Shown here: positions 5,733 to 10,060 of the stretch, one piece after another
Numbering within the stretch: the first letter of the stretch is position 1
How the letters are laid out: the number at the start of each line of letters is the position of its first letter
DNA from: an uncultured Selenomonadaceae bacterium
Lineage (GTDB): Bacteria; Bacillota; Negativicutes; Selenomonadales; Selenomonadaceae
Direction: 5' to 3'
DNA: 10,060 nucleotides
NCBI GenBank assembly: GCA_905236595.1
Contig: CAJORE010000265.1
Span: 1 to 10,060 of the forward strand
Position numbers and translations under genes: made by a program
Notes under the pieces: model-generated
What the model was told of the DNA's origin: nothing
What the model saw: the letters and a program-made list of their open reading frames with translations, nothing else
The model's database searches: none

Positions 5733-7402
5733 TATTTGCCTCTTTTCATACGGTTGATGGCCGAAAATAACGCCAGTATGGAGGAAGTTATTATGTCCGT
5801 ATCAAGTCCCGCACCCCAGGTTATTTTGCCGCTTTCGCCCACCAAACCTATGTACGAAACGGCACGGGCGTTTTGCCCGATCTCCAAGGCGTGTTCGCTG
5901 TACGTCAAATCTTTGTAATGAATCTTCAAGTTTTCCTGCAAGGCGTTGGACACGGCGTCCAAACGGCCGTTGCCCCGGGCGGGCAGTTTTTGCAGTTTGC
6001 CGTCGATTTCAATATCCACTTCGCCGCGACGCATCCCGTCCGGCTCTTTTTTGAGCAGGAAATCTATGAGTTTGTAAGGCGTATCGACATTGACATATTC
6101 GTCGAGGAAAATTTGGTATATCTCGTCGGGCAAAAGTTCTTTGTGTTCGCGGTCGGATACGCCTTTGACGCAGTAGCCGAAGTCTTCGCGCATTTTTTTC
6201 GGCATATCAATGCCGTATTTTTGTTCCATGATGTAGCCGACGCCGCCTTTGCCGCTTTGGCTGTTTATGCGGATAACGTCGCCTTCGTATTCGCGCCCCA
6301 CGTCTTTGGGGTCAATGGGCAAATACGGCACCGTCCAGCGGGACGGATCGTTTTCTTCGCGGTAGCGCATACCTTTGGCGATGGCGTCTTGATGCGAACC
6401 GGAGAAGGCGGCGAACACCAACGCCCCCGCATAAGGTTGCCGATCATAGACGTGCATACGGGTGACCCGCTCATACATTTCGACAAGTTCCGGCATATTT
6501 GAAAAGTCAAGCCCGGGATCGACACCCAAAGCGAACATATTCATACCGATCGTAACGATGTCCACATTGCCCGTCCGTTCGCCGTTGCCAAACAGGGTTC
6601 CTTCAATGCGCTCGGCACCGGCCAACAATCCCATTTCCGAATCCGCAACGCCGCAGCCGCGATCGTTGTGGGGGTGAATGGACAGTACCACGTTGTCGCG
6701 ATATTTCAGGTTTTGCGAGATGTACGCGACTTGCATGGCGTATATGTGCGGCATACTCATTTCAACGGTCACGGGGATGTTGATAATGGCTTTGCGGTCG
6801 GCGGTCGGTTGCCACACGTCCAAGACGGCGTTGCAAACTTCAAGGGCGTATTCCGGCTCCGTGCCGGTGAAGCTTTCGGGGGAATATTCAAAGCGGTAAT
6901 TTTCGCCCGCTTCTTCGGTCAGCTTTTGCAACAGTTTGGCGCCGTCCACGGCAATTTTTTTAATCTCGTCCTTGTTCATCTTAAACACTTGTTCGCGCTG
7001 GGCGACGCTGGTGGAATTGTAGACGTGGACAATGGCATTTTTGACGCCCTTTAGCGCCGCGAAAGTTTTTTTGATGATATGTTCCCGCGCTTGCGTCAAG
7101 ACCTGAATCGTGACGTCGGGAGGGATTAAGTTGTCCTCCACCAAGCGGCGCAACAGAGCATATTCGGTGTCGGAGGCGGCGGGGAACCCGACTTCGATTT
7201 CCTTGAAGCCGATTTTAATGAGCATTTTGTAAAACTCAATTTTTTCGTCGATGCTCATGGGGATAACGAGGGACTGGTTGCCGTCGCGCAAATCAACGCT
7301 GCACCATATCGGCGCCCGGTCGGGATATTCTTTGTTTGCCCAGCTGAGATCGATAGTGGGCGGCATATAATAACCTTTTTTATATTTGGTGAAATTTTTC
7401 AT
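5732..7402 (-). CDS. leuA: 2-isopropylmalate synthase (long LeuA type)
   Basis: LeuA condenses acetyl-CoA with 2-oxoisovalerate, the first committed step of leucine biosynthesis. The 556-residue product is the longer form of the family. The DRE-TIM-like catalytic barrel holds SVDLRDGNQ (35-43, metal-binding D40, catalytic R39) and the metal ligands H243/H245 in HPHNDRG, followed by GNGERTGNVD (273-282). A linker leads to a C-terminal regulatory domain (about 440-556, DAVSNAL...YIGLVGESGKITWGAGLDTDIITSS), which in this family mediates leucine feedback inhibition. The start at 7402 (MKNFTKYKKG) follows AAAGGAGGT, though the gap of about 12-13 bases is long; a TTG-initiated extension to 7456 lacks a good site. 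ispD follows directly. Confidence 0.93.
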   Translation of the reverse strand: MKNFTKYKKGYYMPPTIDLSWANKEYPDRAPIWCSVDLRDGNQSLVIPMSIDEKIEFYKMLIKIGFKEIEVGFPAASDTEYALLRRLVEDNLIPPDVTIQVLTQAREHIIKKTFAALKGVKNAIVHVYNSTSVAQREQVFKMNKDEIKKIAVDGAKLLQKLTEEAGENYRFEYSPESFTGTEPEYALEVCNAVLDVWQPTADRKAIINIPVTVEMSMPHIYAMQVAYISQNLKYRDNVVLSIHPHNDRGCGVADSEMGLLAGAERIEGTLFGNGERTGNVDIVTIGMNMFALGVDPGLDFSNMPELVEMYERVTRMHVYDRQPYAGALVFAAFSGSHQDAIAKGMRYREENDPSRWTVPYLPIDPKDVGREYEGDVIRINSQSGKGGVGYIMEQKYGIDMPKKMREDFGYCVKGVSDREHKELLPDEIYQIFLDEYVNVDTPYKLIDFLLKKEPDGMRRGEVDIEIDGKLQKLPARGNGRLDAVSNALQENLKIHYKDLTYSEHALEIGQNARAVSYIGLVGESGKITWGAGLDTDIITSSILALFSAINRMKRGK

Positions 7403-7459
7403 GTAAAGCGGAGTACCTCCTTTTGCCACTCCCGCAACAATGGGAAATTTTATCAAGTT

Positions 7460-7488
7460 ACGATACCATATATGGACGACAAATGCAA
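7460..7488 (-). promoter_or_regulatory. Possible promoter of leuA-ispD
   Basis: On the - strand, TTGCAT (7488-7483) is 17 bases from TATCGT (7465-7460), which has an extended -10 TG just before it. Both boxes are moderate matches. The spacer contains a perfect palindrome CCATATATGG (7467-7476) that might be a regulator site. The leader would be only about 50 bases, with no room for a T-box or leader-peptide attenuator. Confidence 0.35.
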
Positions 7489-7528
7489 GGGAGGTTTCGA
7501 GGGGCGCACGGCTTTCGGGGACGCCGAC

Positions 7529-7562
7529 AAAAAAGCGCCGCCTTCAATATTGAAGGCGGCGC
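7529..7562 (-). terminator. Intrinsic terminator of metK
   Basis: A perfect 28-base palindrome (7535-7562, arms beginning GCGCCGCCTTCAAT) is followed on the - strand by six T residues (7534-7529). It starts 25 bases after the metK stop and separates metK from leuA. Confidence 0.93.
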
Positions 7563-7587
7563 GGTATGCACCGGTACGGTCTGAAAT

Positions 7588-8778
7588 TTACAGTCCCGCT
7601 TGTTCCTTAAGCGTTGCCGCTTTATCCGTGTGTTCCCACGGCAAGTCAATATCGGTACGGCCAAAGTGACCGTAGGCCGCCGTTTGCCGATAAATCGGGC
7701 GGCGCAAATCGAGCATCTTGATTATGCCGGCCGGACGAAGGTCAAAGTTTTTGGCGACGAGTTGTTCGATGAGTTCTTCGTCAACTTTGTTCGTGCCGAA
7801 GGTATCGACCATTACGGAGACGGGTTTGGCGACACCGATGGCGTAAGCCAACTGTATCTCGCACTTATCCGCCAAACCGGCCGCAACCACGTTTTTCGCC
7901 GCGTAACGTGCCGCATAAGCCGCCGAACGATCAACCTTCGTGGGATCTTTGCCGGAGAAGGCGCCGCCGCCGTGACGCGCCCAACCGCCGTAGGTATCGA
8001 CGATGATTTTGCGCCCGGTCAGCCCGGAATCGCCTTGCGGACCGCCGATGACGAATTTGCCCGTGGGGTTCACGAAGTATTTTGTTTCGGGCTTTAGAAA
8101 TTCGGCGGGCACGACGGGTTTAATGACCAGTTCGATCATGTCTTTTTCAATCTGCTCCAAGGTTGCCTCGGGAGCGTGTTGCGTGCTTATAACCACGGTA
8201 TCGACGCAGACGGGCTTGCCGTCCTCGTAGACCACGGTGACTTGCGTTTTGCCGTCCGGGCGAAGATATTTCAAGGTGCCGTCTTTTCTGACCTCCGTCA
8301 AGCGACGGGCAAGACGTTGCGCCAAAGCGATGGGGAGCGGCATAAATTCCGGCGTTTCGTTGGTGGCATAACCGAACATCATGCCTTGGTCACCGGCGCC
8401 GGTGGCTTCCGCTTCGTCGGCGGAACCTTTTTTGGCCTCAAGAGCCTTGTCAACGCCCAAGGCGATGTCGGCGGATTGTTCGTCCAAAGAAACCAACACG
8501 CCGCAAGTTTTGGCGTCAAAACCATAATTGGCGTCGGTGTAGCCAATATCGGCGACGGTTTCGCGAATAATGTGCGGAATATCCACATAGCAGGAAGTGG
8601 AAATCTCGCCGACCACATGAACCTGGCCGGTGGTGACGACCGTTTCGCAAGCCACGCGGCCATTGGGATCCCGGGCGATTATGGCATCGAGTACGGCATC
8701 GGAGATTTGATCCGCCATTTTGTCCGGATGTCCTTCGGTGACGGATTCGGAAGTAAACAACATACGTTTTTTGCTCAT
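7588..8778 (-). CDS. metK: S-adenosylmethionine synthetase (methionine adenosyltransferase)
   Basis: MetK makes S-adenosylmethionine from methionine and ATP, releasing phosphate and pyrophosphate; it is a cytoplasmic tetramer in the family. The 396-residue product is full length. It shows the ATP-binding [11 protein letters not shown] (10-20, catalytic H17), the signature [12 protein letters not shown] (127-138), the phosphate-binding loop GGGAFSGKD (270-278) and [10 protein letters not shown] (283-292). The start at 8778 ([12 protein letters not shown]) follows AGGAGG at the proper distance; a TTG extension to 8796 would run through that site. The SAM-I riboswitch in its leader closes a feedback loop: the product of MetK shuts off metK transcription. 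A palindromic terminator isolates it from leuA. Confidence 0.98.
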   Translation of the reverse strand: MSKKRMLFTSESVTEGHPDKMADQISDAVLDAIIARDPNGRVACETVVTTGQVHVVGEISTSCYVDIPHIIRETVADIGYTDANYGFDAKTCGVLVSLDEQSADIALGVDKALEAKKGSADEAEATGAGDQGMMFGYATNETPEFMPLPIALAQRLARRLTEVRKDGTLKYLRPDGKTQVTVVYEDGKPVCVDTVVISTQHAPEATLEQIEKDMIELVIKPVVPAEFLKPETKYFVNPTGKFVIGGPQGDSGLTGRKIIVDTYGGWARHGGGAFSGKDPTKVDRSAAYAARYAAKNVVAAGLADKCEIQLAYAIGVAKPVSVMVDTFGTNKVDEELIEQLVAKNFDLRPAGIIKMLDLRRPIYRQTAAYGHFGRTDIDLPWEHTDKAATLKEQAGL

Positions 8779-8798
8779 GAAAATGCCTCCTGACAACG

Positions 8799-8835
8799 AA
8801 AAACCCCTTTTTCCGGCGTTCCCGAAAAAAGAGGT
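8799..8835 (-). terminator. SAM riboswitch terminator
   Basis: On the - strand, CCTCTTTTTTCGG (8834-8822) pairs with CCGGAAAAAGGGG (8816-8804) across loop GAACG, a 13-pair stem with two G-T pairs, followed by five T residues (8803-8799). It lies 20 bases before the metK start and is the off-state of the SAM riboswitch. Confidence 0.9.
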
Positions 8836-8844
8836 CCTATTGCA

Positions 8845-8954
8845 CTCATCTGTCGGGAATTGGCACCGTTTGCCGTTTGGTTGGAACGAAGACGCTCCTT
8901 CGGCAATGGTTGCCGCGGTTTCATAGGGCCGGTCCCTCCACCGCTCTTGATGAG
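8845..8954 (-). promoter_or_regulatory. SAM-I (S-box) riboswitch aptamer controlling metK
   Basis: The - strand carries the conserved S-box blocks in order: CTCATCAAGAG (8954-8944), GGTGGAGGGACCGGCCC, ATGAAACC, GGCAACC, GGTGCCAATTCC, and GATGAG near the 3' end. P1 is CTCATC (8954-8949) with GATGAG (8850-8845). P3 is extended, with TTGCCG/CGGCAA and an inner CGAAG/CTTCG hairpin. An antiterminator is visible: 8859-8845 pairs with 8833-8819 at 13 of 15 positions, using up the P1 3' strand and the left arm of the terminator. SAM binding should stabilise P1 and favour termination. Confidence 0.95.
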
Positions 8955-8979
8955 GTTGTTGTTAAGTTTTACAAACGTC

Positions 8980-9008
8980 AGTTTACATCTTTTACCCCCG
9001 CTTGTCAA
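8980..9008 (-). promoter_or_regulatory. Promoter of the metK riboswitch leader
   Basis: On the - strand, a perfect TTGACA (9008-9003) is followed after 17 bases by TAAACT (8985-8980, four of six). Transcription would begin near 8973, about 20 bases before the aptamer. The -35 box begins two bases after the end of the rpmB terminator T-run. Confidence 0.75.
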
Positions 9009-9009
9009 G

Positions 9010-9048
9010 AAAAAAATCCCCCCGACGTTGTTTTACGCGGGGGGATTT
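9010..9048 (-). terminator. Intrinsic terminator of rpmB
   Basis: On the - strand, AAATCCCCCCG (9048-9038) pairs with CGGGGGGATTT (9024-9014), an 11-bp stem with six consecutive G-C pairs, followed by a run of T residues down to 9010. It starts within two bases of the rpmB stop. Confidence 0.9.
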
Positions 9049-9049
9049 G

Positions 9050-9241
9050 TCACATGGCGCGTTGCACTTTGCCGGAACGCAAGCAACGGGTGCAAACGTT
9101 GATGCGTTTGACTTCGCCGTCAACCACGGCGCGAACACGCTGAATGTTCGGTTTCCATTTGCGTTTGGTTTTCAAATGGGAATGGGAAACGTTCATGCCG
9201 CTTTGCATACCTTTGGCGCAAACTTCACATACGGTAGCCAT
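9050..9241 (-). CDS. rpmB: 50S ribosomal protein L28 (bL28)
   Basis: A small protein of the large ribosomal subunit, needed for late 50S assembly and subunit joining. The 63-residue product has normal length. It shows the family signature GMNVSHSHLKTKRKWKPN (11-28 region) and the zinc-ribbon cysteine pairs C5/C8 and C50/C53, the same C+ zinc form seen for L33 in this window. The start is set by AAGGAGGT (9255-9248) seven bases upstream. It is a single-gene unit with its own promoter and terminator. Confidence 0.97.
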   Translation of the reverse strand: MATVCEVCAKGMQSGMNVSHSHLKTKRKWKPNIQRVRAVVDGEVKRINVCTRCLRSGKVQRAM

Positions 9242-9319
9242 GCCGACACCTCCTTAAACATCGTCGGGGGCAACGGGCAAAGCACACCCGCGCCGCATAA
9301 AAGCCGACAATCCGTCGGC
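9242..9319 (-). promoter_or_regulatory. Candidate regulatory leader of rpmB with alternative pairings
   Basis: Four matching segments occur on the - strand: GCCGAC (9319-9314), GTCGGC (9308-9303), CCCGAC (9268-9263) and GTCGGC (9247-9242). Pairing 1-2 gives a hairpin followed by TTTT, resembling a weak terminator. Pairing 3-4 places the ribosome binding site AAGGAGGT (9255-9248) in a loop next to the start codon. Pairing 2-3 excludes both. It does not match any riboswitch or r-protein leader that I recognise. The pairings are seen; regulation is inferred. Confidence 0.35.
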
Positions 9320-9386
9320 CGCATTTGTCATAAAGGTTGCCCTCACCCATGCAGAAAGGAGAAAAGGCACAGGCAAGAGCAAAAGC

Positions 9387-9415
9387 ATTATAGCAAAAAT
9401 AACTTGCCTTGGCAA
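9387..9415 (-). promoter_or_regulatory. Extended -10 promoter of rpmB
   Basis: On the - strand, TTGCCA (9415-9410, five of six) is 17 bases from a consensus TATAAT (9392-9387), which has TG one base before it. Transcription would begin near 9380, leaving a 5' leader of about 140 bases. The -35 box lies within the tpsB terminator hairpin. Confidence 0.8.
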
Positions 9416-9416
9416 G
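9394..9416 (-). terminator. Likely terminator downstream of the TpsB gene
   Basis: On the - strand, the perfect 14-base palindrome CTTGCCAAGGCAAG (9416-9403) is followed by TTATTTTT. The stem is short (five to six pairs), so termination may be partial. It lies about 80 bases after the tpsB stop; the stretch between, 9417-9497, holds nothing recognisable. Confidence 0.55.
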
Positions 9417-9497
9417 GGGCAACGGCAATTTTTTCCGCCGCTGTGACAAAGTCCCGCCGAACGGTTCTGCAAAATGACTTGCCGCTTGTTTGCCGTA

Positions 9498-10060
9498 TCA
9501 AAACATCTTGCCCAATATAAACCAAAGGCGCTGGCGGCTTTCGGCATCACGGCTCATGAGAGTGTCGCGGCCGATGCGCCTTGCGTAGTCAAACCGGGCG
9601 AACCAATCGCCGGGGCGGGTATAGGAAAGGCCTACTCCGCAGCCTTTCAAGGTCATGTTGTCCTCGCCGCCGGCTTTGCCGATGCGGACGTGGCCGGCGT
9701 CGTAGTACACGCTTAGGGTCAACCCGTTAATCGGCGTGTGATAGCGAAATTCCGCCGTGCCGAGAATCCCCTCGTCGCCGGAGGCTTCGCCTTGGGGGTA
9801 GGCTCTTACGCCGTGTGCGCCGCCCAAGTAAATGTGTTCGGAGCTGTCAAGATTGTTCGCCGCTTTTTGCCCGGAGAGTTTCATCATTACATCGAACCGC
9901 TTGCCAAAGTCGTGGACAGCCGTAAGGTCGAAGGTGCCTTTGGTGAAATGTCCCTTGGTGTTTCCCGCGTCGGCGATGCTTTCGGCCGCCGCCGAATCCG
10001 GCGTCAAAGTGCCGGTTGTAAGCCCCGCATTGTAGGACAATCGGTCTTTCTTGCCGCGCA
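9498..10060 (-). CDS. TpsB-type outer-membrane transporter, C-terminal part (ShlB/FhaC/HecB family)
   Basis: The gene runs off the right edge, so only its last 186 residues are seen; the frame is open to the edge and its true start is outside. TpsB proteins are 16-strand outer-membrane barrels of the Omp85 superfamily that export a large TpsA adhesin, hemolysin or similar protein in two-partner secretion. The visible part has the family motif SSEHIYLGGAHGVRAYPQGEASGDEG, where VRAYP corresponds to the VRGY/F motif of the barrel-plugging loop. Alternating barrel strands follow (AEFRYHTP, LTLSVYYDAGHV, GVGLSYTRPGDWFARFDYARRIG), ending with a terminal phenylalanine (ILGKMF), the usual outer-membrane insertion signal. 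Its presence implies a diderm envelope. The substrate gene is not in the window. Confidence 0.87.
   Translation of the reverse strand, partial: RGKKDRLSYNAGLTTGTLTPDSAAAESIADAGNTKGHFTKGTFDLTAVHDFGKRFDVMMKLSGQKAANNLDSSEHIYLGGAHGVRAYPQGEASGDEGILGTAEFRYHTPINGLTLSVYYDAGHVRIGKAGGEDNMTLKGCGVGLSYTRPGDWFARFDYARRIGRDTLMSRDAESRQRLWFILGKMF

Noticed and set aside
8176..8793. Long + strand frame opposite metK
   Set aside because: It is the complement of a fully recognised metK and has no start signals or family resemblance. The same holds for the + strand frames opposite leuA and ispD.
9225..9449. - strand frame encoding a Cys/Arg-rich peptide overlapping the rpmB leader and start
   Set aside because: No ribosome binding site before its internal ATG, it overlaps the rpmB start in another frame, and its composition reflects the GC-rich repeats of the leader.
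1..10060. Search for CRISPR arrays, tRNA/rRNA genes, insertion sequences, toxin-antitoxin or phage genes
   Set aside because: None seen by eye. No spaced direct repeats, transposase motifs, or tRNA-like cloverleaf were found in the intergenic stretches.

Overview
The window looks like a chromosomal housekeeping segment from a diderm member of the Bacillota, most likely class Negativicutes (Selenomonas/Veillonella-type bacteria). Two things point there together. The regulation is Bacillota-style: an L10 leader with a transcription attenuator, a SAM-I (S-box) riboswitch on metK, strong AGGAGG ribosome binding sites, and the gene order rpmG-secE-nusG-rplK-rplA-rplJ-rplL. The right edge, however, carries the C-terminal barrel of a TpsB-type outer-membrane transporter, which needs an outer membrane. 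Base composition is near 50% GC and coding density is high. The genus cannot be fixed from this window.

Left part (about 100-3770, + strand): a promoter with a long leader, then rpmG (L33), secE, nusG, rplK (L11), rplA (L1), a second promoter with an L10-type attenuating leader, rplJ (L10) and rplL (L7/L12), closed by a strong intrinsic terminator. These genes supply translation components, a SecYEG subunit and the NusG elongation factor. rpoB and rpoC, which normally follow rplL, are not there. Instead, a separately promoted gene for a secreted protein with a FlgT-like N-terminal region follows (3930-5036).

Middle and right part (- strand, read right to left): the 3' end of a TpsB gene (10060-9498); rpmB (L28), whose -35 box lies inside the hairpin that probably terminates tpsB; metK (S-adenosylmethionine synthetase), whose SAM-I riboswitch leader starts just after the rpmB terminator; and leuA-ispD, a two-gene unit with a one-base overlap (leucine and non-mevalonate isoprenoid synthesis). 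ispD converges on the secreted-protein gene with only 15 bases between the stop codons.

No insertion sequence, CRISPR array, tRNA, rRNA or obvious accessory system is visible. The content worth a second look is RNA-level control: a terminator-like element in the rpmG leader, the L10 and SAM attenuators (both alternative folds can be read from the sequence), and an rpmB leader in which four copies of one short sequence could form two mutually exclusive folds, one hiding the ribosome binding site. The secreted protein and the break between rplL and rpoBC are the main gene-level oddities.
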